Assembly (NCBI GenBank): GCA_016719855.1
Contig: JADJYH010000014.1
Span: 1 to 64,000 of the forward strand
DNA: 64,000 bases
From: Saprospiraceae bacterium
GTDB taxonomy: Bacteria; Bacteroidota; Bacteroidia; Chitinophagales; Saprospiraceae
Direction: 5' to 3'
The position numbers and the translations under genes were made by a program. The notes beneath the pieces were generated by a model. It was not told the DNA's origin and did no database searches. It saw nothing but the letters and a program-made list of their open reading frames with translations. This document shows, in pieces, positions 55,752 to 62,993 of the stretch. Within the stretch, counting starts at the first letter, position 1, and every line of letters begins with the position of its first letter.

Positions 55752-58475
55752 GTGGCAAGAAGCAGCACGACCATCGTAGGCGGACAACCCCGTGAAAAGT
55801 CGGAGAAAGTAACGCCGCTCATGGAGCAGTACTTCAAGATGAAGGCGAAGCACCCGGAGGCCATCATGCTCTTCCGGGTCGGCGATTTTTACGAGACCTT
55901 TGGGGAGGATGCCGTGAAGGCCTCCCGTGCGCTCGGCATCACCCTCACCAGCCGCAACAACGGTGGCCAGGACATCGAACTAGCCGGATTTCCCTACCAC
56001 AGCATGGACGTGTATTTGCCTCGGCTTGTGCGGGCGGGCTACCGGGTAGCCGTTTGCGAGCAGTTAGAAAAGCCGTCGCCGGAAAAGAAAATCGTGCGGC
56101 GTGGCATCGTGGAGGTGGTGACGCCAGGCGTGACGACCGACGAAAAACTCCTCGACCACAAGACCAACAACTTCCTAGCCTCCATTTTTTTCGGCAAAAA
56201 AGACCAAGCTGGCATCGCCTTTCTCGACATCAGCACTGGCGAGTTCATGGTCAGCGAAGGCGACATGGCCTACATGGACAAGCTGCTGCAAGGCTTCAAC
56301 CCATCGGAGGTCATTTTCTCGAAAGGCGCTGCGAAGCTCTTCGAGCAGGTGTTCGGCGACCGTTTTTATACTTATACGCTTGACGACTGGGCCTTCTCCC
56401 ACGATTTTACCCAAGAAAAAATAAAGGAACATTTCGAGGTTGCTTCGCTCAAAGGCTTCGGCATCGAGACCTTGGAGCTGGCGCAAACGGCTGCCGGGGC
56501 TGCCCTCCATTACCTCGCCACCACCGAGAACAAGAACCTCAAGCATATCACCGCCATCAGCCGGATACACCAGGAGAAGTATGTCTGGCTCGACCGTTTC
56601 ACCGTGCGCAACCTCGAACTGCTGCACAGCCCGCACGAGGGTGGTACGCCACTCATCAATATCCTCGACCAGACCGTGTCGCCGATGGGCGGGCGGCTTT
56701 TGAAAAAATGGGTGGTACTGCCGCTGACCTCCTTGAAGGAAATAGAGGCGAGGCACGAAGTGGTTTCCTATTTTTTGCAAAACCCCGACTTGGCGAACGA
56801 AGTGAGCGGCTACATCCGGCAAATGGGCGATTTGGAGCGGCTAATTTCGAGGGTGCCTTTGGGTAAAATACAGCCCCGGGAAGTGGTTCAGCTTCGGCGT
56901 GCGCTCGAAGTCACCGAGCCGCTGAAAGTGCTGTTGGCTGCCTCCGGCAATGTTTTTTTCGAGAAATTGGCCGAAGGGCTGAACCCCTGCAAGACCCTCC
57001 AAAACGACATCAAGCGGCAACTGGTGGAAGAACCGCCCTCACTCGTGACCAAAGGCGGCGTCATCGCCGATGGCTTCCATGCCGAACTGGACGACCTGCG
57101 CAACACCGCCCGAAACAGCCAAGCCCTGCTCGTCGGCATACAGCAAACGGAGGCCGAACGCACGGGCATTGACAACTTGAAAATCGGCTTCAATTCCGTC
57201 TTTGGCTACTACCTCGAAGTCACCAACAAGCACAAGGACAAGGGCCTCGTGCCGGACAACTGGGTGCGCAAACAAACGCTCACTGGCACCGAACGGTACA
57301 TCACTGACGACCTGAAAAAGCTGGAAACCAAGATTCTCGGCGGCGAGGAAAGGATGCAGGAACTGGAGGTGCAGCTTTTCGAGGCGCTGGTGCTTTCCCT
57401 CAACGATTACATCCAGCCCGTGCAGCATAATGCCAGCATCGTCGCCCGGTTGGACTGCCTGTTGAGCTTCGCAAAAGTGGCGGACAAGCAGCACTACACC
57501 CGCCCCCTGCTCGACAACAGTCAAGTGATTGACATACGCAACGGCCGCCACCCGGTCATCGAGCAGCACCTGCCGCTGGGCGAGAGCTTTGTGCCAAACG
57601 ACGTGTTCCTCGACAACGAGGAGCAGCAAATCATCGTCATCACCGGTCCGAACATGAGCGGTAAATCGGCGCTGCTGCGGCAAACGGCGCTCATTTGCCT
57701 GATGGCGCAGATGGGCAGTTTCGTGCCAGCCCAGAGTGCCCGCCTCGGCCTGATTGACAAGGTCTTCACCCGTGTGGGCGCCAGCGACAACCTATCCGGC
57801 GGCGAGTCCACGTTCATGGTGGAAATGACGGAGACGGCCAGCATCATGAACAATATCAGCGAGCGCAGCCTAATCATCCTCGACGAAATCGGGCGGGGAA
57901 CGAGCACCTACGACGGCATCAGCATCGCTTGGAGCATCGCCGAGTACCTCCACTCGCACAACGACCTGCGGCCCAAGACGCTCTTCGCCACCCACTACCA
58001 CGAGCTGAACGAACTGGCCAACAAGTTCCCCCGCATCAAGAACTTCAACGTGGCGGTGAAGGAACTGGGCCAAAAAGTGATTTTCCTTCGGAAACTACTG
58101 CCCGGCGGCAGCCAGCACAGCTTTGGTATCCATGTGGCGAAGATGGCCGGGATGCCCCGCAGCATCGTGGAGCGGGCGAACGATATTCTCGCTCAACTGG
58201 AATTGCAGCATATTGAGCCTTCAAGTGAGGCGGTGACTTCAAGTCACCGCCTCACTTCGGGCAGTCCCAAGGTGAAAAAGGCTGGCACCAACGATATTTC
58301 AGCGCCGACTTACCAGTTGAGCATTTTCGAAACGTTTGACCCGAAGGTGGGGAAAATTAAGGAACTACTGGTAGAAATGGACGTGAATACGATGACGCCC
58401 GTGGAGTGCTTGATGCGGTTGAATGAGTTGAAAAGGTTGGCGGAGGAGGTTGTGGCAGACTTCCGAAGTCTTTGA
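55752..58475 (+). CDS. mutS: DNA mismatch repair protein MutS
   Basis: Recognises mismatches and starts methyl-independent or nick-directed repair. 907 residues, slightly long for MutS. Seen: mismatch-binding FYE motif in MLFRVGDFYETFGEDA at ~39-54, connector and lever domains, Walker A ITGPNMSGKSALLRQ at ~630-644, GGESTFMVEMTETA, Walker B LIILDEIGRGTSTYDG at ~705-720 and ATHYHELNEL. The start is GTG 55752. Odd features: an in-frame 35-base palindrome (58223-58257) adds SSEAVTSSHRLTS between the ATPase and the C-terminal helix. The C-terminus ECLMRLNELKRLAEE is followed by VVADFRSL, whose last codons and stop lie in a second hairpin. The last ~30 codons recur four times downstream. Confidence 0.95.
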   Translation: MARSSTTIVGGQPREKSEKVTPLMEQYFKMKAKHPEAIMLFRVGDFYETFGEDAVKASRALGITLTSRNNGGQDIELAGFPYHSMDVYLPRLVRAGYRVAVCEQLEKPSPEKKIVRRGIVEVVTPGVTTDEKLLDHKTNNFLASIFFGKKDQAGIAFLDISTGEFMVSEGDMAYMDKLLQGFNPSEVIFSKGAAKLFEQVFGDRFYTYTLDDWAFSHDFTQEKIKEHFEVASLKGFGIETLELAQTAAGAALHYLATTENKNLKHITAISRIHQEKYVWLDRFTVRNLELLHSPHEGGTPLINILDQTVSPMGGRLLKKWVVLPLTSLKEIEARHEVVSYFLQNPDLANEVSGYIRQMGDLERLISRVPLGKIQPREVVQLRRALEVTEPLKVLLAASGNVFFEKLAEGLNPCKTLQNDIKRQLVEEPPSLVTKGGVIADGFHAELDDLRNTARNSQALLVGIQQTEAERTGIDNLKIGFNSVFGYYLEVTNKHKDKGLVPDNWVRKQTLTGTERYITDDLKKLETKILGGEERMQELEVQLFEALVLSLNDYIQPVQHNASIVARLDCLLSFAKVADKQHYTRPLLDNSQVIDIRNGRHPVIEQHLPLGESFVPNDVFLDNEEQQIIVITGPNMSGKSALLRQTALICLMAQMGSFVPAQSARLGLIDKVFTRVGASDNLSGGESTFMVEMTETASIMNNISERSLIILDEIGRGTSTYDGISIAWSIAEYLHSHNDLRPKTLFATHYHELNELANKFPRIKNFNVAVKELGQKVIFLRKLLPGGSQHSFGIHVAKMAGMPRSIVERANDILAQLELQHIEPSSEAVTSSHRLTSGSPKVKKAGTNDISAPTYQLSIFETFDPKVGKIKELLVEMDVNTMTPVECLMRLNELKRLAEEVVADFRSL
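58223..58257. repeat. 35-base palindrome inside the mutS coding sequence
   Basis: A perfect palindrome with 17-bp arms around a single central C at 58240, read in frame as part of MutS. It falls in the flexible linker between the ATPase core and the C-terminal dimer helix, where an insertion would be tolerated. Confidence 0.85.
58361..58448 (+). repeat. mutS tail, copy 1 (the functional 3' end of mutS)
   Basis: Reference copy for the repeat family. It encodes ELLVEMDVNTMTPV followed by ECLMRLNELKRLAEE. Copies 2-5 below match parts or all of this segment in the same orientation. Confidence 0.9.
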
Positions 58476-58488
58476 GACTTCGGAAGTC
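58458..58488. repeat. Hairpin over the mutS stop codon
   Basis: Arms GACTTCCGAAGTC (58458-58470) and GACTTCGGAAGTC (58476-58488) are exact reverse complements; the loop is TTTGA and includes the mutS stop. There is no T-run, so it resembles a short palindromic element more than a terminator. It separates tail copy 1 from copy 2. Confidence 0.8.
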
Positions 58489-58523
58489 TTGCTGGAAATG
58501 GACGTGAACACGATGACACCCGT
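58489..58523 (+). repeat. mutS tail, copy 2 (partial)
   Basis: Matches the first half of the tail, coding LLEMDVNTMTPV, then diverges at the codon after CCCGT. Differences from copy 1 include AAT to AAC and ACG to ACA, both silent. Confidence 0.85.
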
Positions 58524-58574
58524 AATTTGAGTTACCCACTAAATCTAGGTCATACCTATCATCAAACTATCTTT

Positions 58575-58895
58575 ATGGAAAATCTACTTGATAACGAGCC
58601 AATTGAGAAAAAAGTAAAAAAAACATTTTCCAAGGTTGCATTAGCATTTGGTATTTTTTCATTGACTTCACTATGTTTTCATGGTGTTATTTATTGGTTT
58701 AGTGAGGAAGACCCTTCATTGGATGAATACGCACCCGAATGGCTAATGACAATCACAAACGGTACTATCATATTAGGGGTAATAGCCTCTATCATCAGTT
58801 TGATTAAAAAAGAGCCATCAAGTTTTGCAAAATGGGCGGGATTTTGTTTGAACGCAATCTTTGTGATTCTTTACCTCAGTTCGCATTTGTTGTGA
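58575..58895 (+). CDS. Small three-helix membrane protein, unrecognised
   Basis: 106 residues from ATG 58575. Seen: polar N-terminus MENLLDNEPIEKKVKKTF, then helices VALAFGIFSLTSLCFHGVIYWF, LMTITNGTIILGVIASIISLI and WAGFCLNAIFVILYLSSHLL. Codons are notably more A/T-rich than those of mutS. It lies between tail copies 2 and 3, so it is the first accessory gene of the array. Function unknown. Confidence 0.6.
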   Translation: MENLLDNEPIEKKVKKTFSKVALAFGIFSLTSLCFHGVIYWFSEEDPSLDEYAPEWLMTITNGTIILGVIASIISLIKKEPSSFAKWAGFCLNAIFVILYLSSHLL

Positions 58896-58929
58896 GAAAT
58901 TTGATAACCGTTGGCGCAGGTATAAGGAA

Positions 58930-59012
58930 TTCCTGCTAAAAATGGACGTGAATGTGATGACGCCCGTGGAGTGTTTGATGCGGTTGAATGAGTTGAAAAG
59001 GCTGGCGGAGAG
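58930..59012 (+). repeat. mutS tail, copy 3 (nearly complete)
   Basis: Codes FLLKMDVNVMTPV then ECLMRLNELKRLAE. In its last 14 codons it differs from copy 1 only by silent changes (TGC/TGT, TTG/CTG); the first part has four amino-acid changes. Confidence 0.9.
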
Positions 59013-59022
59013 ATGGCGCAGT

Positions 59023-59037
59023 CACGTCGGAGACGTG
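59023..59037. repeat. Hairpin adjoining tail copy 3
   Basis: CACGTC-GGA-GACGTG, a 6-bp perfect stem 10 bases past copy 3. It has the same placement as the hairpin after copy 1. Confidence 0.55.
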
Positions 59038-59072
59038 GGGAATTTAGATTCCAATCGTGGACTGTAGCCTTT

Positions 59073-60010
59073 TTATGGTGTTATCTGAGAACTAATCTTT
59101 TCACGCAGAAGATTAAAGCAGCAACTATACAAATATGTATTCACTGTCCTTAACTCGAATTTTATGGTCGGACTATGATGAGCTTGGTCTTGCACCGAAG
59201 AAAAATGAGTTAATTTGTGGCGAATTTTAACTATGTCAGTAATTAAACCTTTAAAGTCATTCTCACTATTGGAAGGTAATCCCATATTGATTAAAATCTT
59301 TTTAATTGAATTTATTAATTTAGGTTCATAAGGAATAAACCTACTAAGTTCTTTTTCCTTTTTAATAAGTTCTTTTTCCACGTCTTTTGCACCAAAGGGA
59401 AAAATATCCATCCAAAATCTAAAGAAAAGAAAGAACGCAACTTCATTCTCATTACTTTTAAAGACCTTAAGGCATGTGAAAAAAAAGGAAAAGGATGGAA
59501 TGTGATTTAAAGAGGGTGTAATCAAATCATATAGTGAGTTGTCAATTTTATAATTCTTTTTGTCTGACTTTAACACATAGCCACCGCCACCTATAATTGT
59601 CCCTTCGTCCAGCATTTTCTGTTCATCATCTGTTTGGGAATAAAGATTAACATAAATTCGCATCGTGTCAAAGTGAGGTGGAGTTGTTGCATATATAAGT
59701 GAAAGTAAACCTTCAAAAAGTTGTGCGGCCTCAGTTAGAACTAATTTATAAGGCCTTAGCCTTGCTTCCAATTTATCATCTACAATGTCAATAGGTTCGG
59801 TTGATGAGATAATTTTTCTGAAAACGGAAGCAACTCATCAGAGCTAATAATTTTTGAAATTTGAAGCGTCAACTTATCGTCTATTGACAAAATATTTGCG
59901 TCATAGTCTTTAAATTTAAAGTCGATTCTTGCCGGAGTTATTGAGTATTTTCTGCAAAACAATGAGCTACAAGTTTCATTTATATTTTGTTTGTCTGTGA
60001 AAATTTTCAA
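59073..60010 (-). CDS. HEPN-like protein, candidate defence RNase, frameshifted
   Basis: About 312 residues when rebuilt; no close family named. Seen: N-terminal beta-rich part (SITPARIDFKFKDYDANILSIDDKLTLQISKIISS), an alpha-rich middle and, near the C-terminus, GLITDIVKIRHKLTHFSS, which contains R-H-K-L-T-H, the Rx4H motif of HEPN ribonucleases. The first frame stops at 59780; one extra A in the AAAAA run near 59805 gives SEKIISSTEPIDIVDDKLEARL and joins the second frame. Very A/T-rich compared with mutS, on the opposite strand and between tail copies 3 and 4, which suggests acquired DNA. Known: HEPN RNases are frequent in toxin-antitoxin and phage-defence systems. That role here is an inference from one motif. 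Confidence 0.5.
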
Positions 60011-60166
60011 AATTTGTCAAATCTGGCCTCAACAGTTGTTTCAAGTATGATTGATGCAGGCATAAGTCCTAGTTCCAGCAACAAATAGTTTGTGCTTCCC
60101 TGTCCACGGAGGTCAAAAAATACCAGTTGTTGCAAGTCTGTTTTTGACAATCTCAAAGTTACTTAG

Positions 60167-60304
60167 TTCTTGCAAGTTTGCAACTTGCAAGGCTTCACAT
60201 GAGCGGTTTTGCAGTCATTTCTTCTGGCAAAAGTCCATGATTCCGAAAAAGCAGCCATCGTAATTTGCTAAAGTCTGCGCTTGCAAGTTGCAAACTTGCA
60301 AGAA
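60167..60304. repeat. 138-base segment bounded by 25-base inverted repeats
   Basis: Ends 60167-60191 and 60280-60304 are exact reverse complements. Each end is itself a hairpin (CTTGCAAGTT-TGC-AACTTGCAAG in the left copy). The right end finishes 6 bases before tail copy 4. No coding sequence lies inside. The form is that of a small non-autonomous palindromic element. Confidence 0.75.
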
Positions 60305-60310
60305 CAAATA

Positions 60311-60404
60311 GGAGCTACTGCTGGAAATAGACGTGAACCCCATGACACCCGTGGCGTGTTTGATGCGGTTGAATGCGTTGAAAAAGTTGACGGAACAGGA
60401 ATGA
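60311..60404 (+). repeat. mutS tail, copy 4 (complete, with its own stop)
   Basis: Codes ELLLEIDVNPMTPV then ACLMRLNALKKLTEQE and a TGA. It has more amino-acid changes than copies 3 and 5 but keeps the frame and ends in a stop shortly after the tail, as expected for an old mutS end. Confidence 0.88.
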
Positions 60405-60425
60405 TGAATTACGGTCCGCAATAGA

Positions 60426-60944
60426 CTAAAACCCTGAAAAGAGAACCAACAATAAATATAAGAACAAGACCGAAAGCAGAATACCTATCGCAGAAATTAT
60501 CAGTATGGCTTTTGCAATGGCTTTCGACCTTCGATTTTCATCGCTGAAAAGAACAATCAAGGCAATGACAATACTTGCCAACAGGGCCAAAGAAACTAGG
60601 GTCGAAAGAATAGCCGAAGTTGCAAAGGCGGACAAAATAGTGCTAAGCCCAATCCCGCCAAAAAACAAATACAAGGCAATTCTAGCCAACTTACTTGCTT
60701 TTTCACCTTCAATTGGCCGCTTCTTCATCGCTAACCTCACATCCTTCACCATCCTGATTCTTTTGAAAAACCCCAGCTTTTTCACCTTGCCCTCACCACG
60801 AAAGGAGGTTGCCTCGCCCTGTCCAGCTTGTTGCAAGGTTGGTTTGGTAATGCTGGACATTACAGCTTTGCACGGCGATGAAAACAAAAGGAGGAAGGAA
60901 AAGGTAAGGACGCCAATTGAACAAAAAGTTAGTGTTGACTTCAT
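60426..60944 (-). CDS. Exported membrane protein, unrecognised
   Basis: 172 residues. Seen: signal peptide MKSTLTFCSIGVLTFSFLLLFSSPCKA, a basic central part (FFKRIRMVKDVRLAMKKRPIEGEKASKL), then two to three helices (ALYLFFGGIGLSTILSAFA, LSTLVSLALLASIVIALIVLF, AILIISAIGILLSVLFLYLLL). It lies between tail copies 4 and 5. Function unknown. Confidence 0.6.
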   Translation of the reverse strand: MKSTLTFCSIGVLTFSFLLLFSSPCKAVMSSITKPTLQQAGQGEATSFRGEGKVKKLGFFKRIRMVKDVRLAMKKRPIEGEKASKLARIALYLFFGGIGLSTILSAFATSAILSTLVSLALLASIVIALIVLFSDENRRSKAIAKAILIISAIGILLSVLFLYLLLVLFSGF

Positions 60945-61026
60945 GGCAGTTTAGTTTCATGAATAATGAACGGCTTCCTGACTCAGCAAAGCTACCGTTA
61001 TTATTGAGGTAATGGAGAATCCAACT

Positions 61027-61638
61027 TCATCGCCTATCCCAAACCGTATACACCTGTCCCCCCTGTTGGCTCCTGAAAACATAAAACAACGTCTCCAACG
61101 GCTTGGCTGCCGCTAGTGAATCAATCGTCTGTTCAGGCAGGCTCTCCTCCCAAAGCTCGTCCACGTCGGAAAGGTCTTCCACGGTATGGTACAGGGAATT
61201 TTTGAAAAACTCCTCGCCATCGCCATCCGGGGCGAGCTGGTGGTAGAGGGGCTTTGAGCCATAGCCCAAAAAAGTGCAGTAATCGCCGCCGTGACAAGGC
61301 CAGTACCAATTTTGGTGGGTAAAAATGGGCGGCGTGGTACGCTCCAGGTCATCGGTGATTTCCCCGGCCCGTCGGTTGACCGAACCTGCCGACTTGTGCG
61401 GCTTCAGCGCCTGTAACTGCTTTTGGAGTTCGGCGATGTCGCCTTCGCAGGCGTAAACGTCCTTTTCCCGCAACGCACCCGCCAGCAGGCATTCCTCGCA
61501 GATGGCGGTAAAAGGCTCACTGCCCAGAAAAGCAGCGCCATCGAAGCAGCGTTTTTCGGCTCCGCAAAAATCGCAGCGGGTGGGCAGCTTTAGCCAGACA
61601 GCGAATTTTTCGGGATGTTCGAAGTACTTGAAATGCAT
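61027..61638 (-). CDS. CbrC-family (UPF0167) protein
   Basis: 203 residues. Seen: FKYFEHPEKFAVWLKLPTRCDFCGAEKRC at the N-terminus with a C-x2-C pair, ICEECLLAGALREKD with a second pair, then HQNWYWPCHGGDYCTFLGYGS, the typical CbrC centre, and a tail LFYVFRSQQGGQVYTVWD. Known: E. coli CbrC is linked to colicin E2 tolerance through the CreBC regulon; other members are uncharacterised. It lies between tail copies 4 and 5 in the accessory array. Confidence 0.7.
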   Translation of the reverse strand: MHFKYFEHPEKFAVWLKLPTRCDFCGAEKRCFDGAAFLGSEPFTAICEECLLAGALREKDVYACEGDIAELQKQLQALKPHKSAGSVNRRAGEITDDLERTTPPIFTHQNWYWPCHGGDYCTFLGYGSKPLYHQLAPDGDGEEFFKNSLYHTVEDLSDVDELWEESLPEQTIDSLAAAKPLETLFYVFRSQQGGQVYTVWDRR

Positions 61639-61721
61639 GGTCGGTGGATGATGGACTACTCGATTGAAATAAATGGCACAGCAAATCTAGTGGAATTCCG
61701 CTCACTGCTTTAAGTGGCTTA

Positions 61722-61989
61722 ATGGTAAGTAAATTGTCACTTTTAAAAGCATTGTACTTTGCCTTATTTGCTGGCCCCTTGTGCTGGATTTTATCTATTG
61801 CTGGTATTTTTGTTATAGGATTAGTGTTGAATCTAGGGCTTTGGGTTAGTAAAAAACGGCGAATCTATTCAAGAAGTAAAAGGAGAATATAGCTATAAAA
61901 GTTGGACACTCAAAGTCAAGAAATATGATGAAGTGCTTTTGGAGTGTTTGATGCGGTTGACTGAGTTGAAAAGGTTGGCGGAAGAATAA
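61722..61989 (+). CDS. Small membrane protein fused in frame to a mutS tail (frameshifted)
   Basis: Starts ATG 61722, MVSKLSLLKALYFALFAGPL, with a membrane helix CWILSIAGIFVIGLVLNLGLW. That frame stops at 61890, but removing one A from the AAAAAA run near 61855 gives WVSKNGESIQEVKGEYSYKS, then WTLKVKKYDEVLLECLMRL and LTELKRLAEE ending at TAA 61989. The last part is tail copy 5. So the gene's own 3' end seems to have been replaced by the mutS 3' end, in frame, giving a chimera of about 88 residues. Whether it is expressed is unknown. Confidence 0.45.
61936..61989 (+). repeat. mutS tail, copy 5 (second half, with stop)
   Basis: Codes LLECLMRLTELKRLAEE and a TAA. It matches the second half of copy 1 with one amino-acid change (Asn to Thr). 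As the outermost copy it may be the original mutS end. Confidence 0.85.
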
Positions 61990-62033
61990 GGATGAAGGTT
62001 GTTCCTAAATCTAATTCTACCAAAATTCAAAGC

Positions 62034-62041
62034 TATCTTTG
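62034..62041 (+). promoter_or_regulatory. -7 promoter box before the EAD11-like gene
   Basis: TATCTTTG, matching TAnnTTTG, 21 bases before the ATG at 62062. No -33 TTG at standard spacing. Confidence 0.4.
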
Positions 62042-62061
62042 ACCTATAAATTTGACCACCC

Positions 62062-62715
62062 ATGCCCACTTCCCTCCTTAACTTCAAGCAAGCGCTAAAG
62101 CGCACCATTGCCGACAATATCGGGCAGTGCATCAAGCAATTGGAAGCATCGCTGGACCCGACGAGGGCAGTGTACAACGACTGCTTGAACCTGCTGTCGG
62201 CTTTCAACCGCCTGGAAAAGGACAACCTCAACAACCTGCTGTCCCGGGAGGAGTACAGCCGGGAACTGTCGAAGTTGAGCGTGGCGGTGCTGAACTTGAT
62301 TGATAATTTGACTGAGGAGGACTTGTCGGAGGTGCGGCACTTACGGGAGGAGGTACACGAGCGCTTGCTGGTGGTGACCCGTGCGGAACGCAGGCCAGCT
62401 ATTGAGCGCTTTTTTTCCAAAAACTTTTTCAAGAACGTCCACTATATTCATTATGGCGATGCCATACCGACGGAGCGTTTTGACTTGGCGGTGCTCGACG
62501 ATATTGTGACGGACCCCGCTGCTTCCTTGTACATGGAGGAATATATGGACGGCATTGCTTGCTATATCTTGTACTTCGGGGCGCACTTCTCCATCAACCG
62601 GGAGAAATATGCGGACAAGGTCTATTTTGCCAATTCCATCTTCTCGCTGTATGCCCGTATCCGGGAGATGCTGGATTTTATCAAATATTATGACAGCGAT
62701 GAGCCAACTGGGTGA
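62062..62715 (+). CDS. EAD11-like effector-associated protein with unassigned C-terminal domain
   Basis: 217 residues. Seen: a helical N-terminal half (YNDCLNLLSAFNRLEKDNLN, LLSREEYSRELSKLSVAVLN) with the N-x-x-x-L-x-x-x-x-x-R-x-E-K-D pattern of effector-associated domain 11. The C-terminal half is alpha/beta (LLVVTRAERRPAIERFFSKN, VHYIHYGDAIPTERFDLAVL, GIACYILYFGAHFSI, REKYADKVYFANSIFSLYAR). Known: EADs are adaptor domains in bacterial conflict systems that recruit an effector to an NTPase or protease partner. The C-terminal half may be a Rossmann-like effector or sensor; I cannot name it. No partner EAD protein is in the window. Assignment is by pattern, not by alignment. Confidence 0.55.
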   Translation: MPTSLLNFKQALKRTIADNIGQCIKQLEASLDPTRAVYNDCLNLLSAFNRLEKDNLNNLLSREEYSRELSKLSVAVLNLIDNLTEEDLSEVRHLREEVHERLLVVTRAERRPAIERFFSKNFFKNVHYIHYGDAIPTERFDLAVLDDIVTDPAASLYMEEYMDGIACYILYFGAHFSINREKYADKVYFANSIFSLYARIREMLDFIKYYDSDEPTG

Positions 62716-62775
62716 GGAATGGCGGTGTTGATTGCACCCTTACTTTGAGCAGCGGAAAGTTGTACTCGTCGGCTC

Positions 62776-62880
62776 TCACCCGGTTGGCGGCTTCTGGCAG
62801 TCGTGGTAGGGCACCACGGGCGAGTCATCCTGGGCATTGGCCTTTTTCCAGAGGGCGATGCCGTGCTTGCCGAACTCCCG
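62776..62880 (-). pseudogene. Possible DinB-type DNA polymerase fragment
   Basis: A 34-codon minus-strand stretch reading REFGKHGIALWKKANAQDDS and PVVPYHD, similar to the Y-family polymerase region before the little-finger domain (F/YGK..G..LW..A.G.D..PV.P). Nothing of the polymerase catalytic core is present on either side. If correct it is a small remnant of a deleted dinB. The match is short, so confidence is low. Confidence 0.35.
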
Positions 62881-62993
62881 CTACGGATTACTTTTGTGTG
62901 TCATTAGGTGTCCCAGCATGAAGCGCAGGGGACAAGCATTCAAAAAAAAATCGTTTTTGGTTCTAAAAAAGACACTCACTGACCACCATAAAA

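Larger units (their letters stand above)
60011..60425. other. Gap holding an inverted-repeat pair and tail copy 4
   Basis: No gene seen. The stretch contains the 25-base inverted repeats (60167-60191, 60280-60304) and mutS tail copy 4. The remainder is unremarkable A/T-rich DNA. Confidence 0.6.

Noticed and set aside
58361..61989. Reading the mutS tail copies as a CRISPR array
   Set aside because: Copies are 35-94 bases, unevenly spaced by 0.4-1.5 kb with genes between, and they code for a MutS peptide. No cas genes are present.
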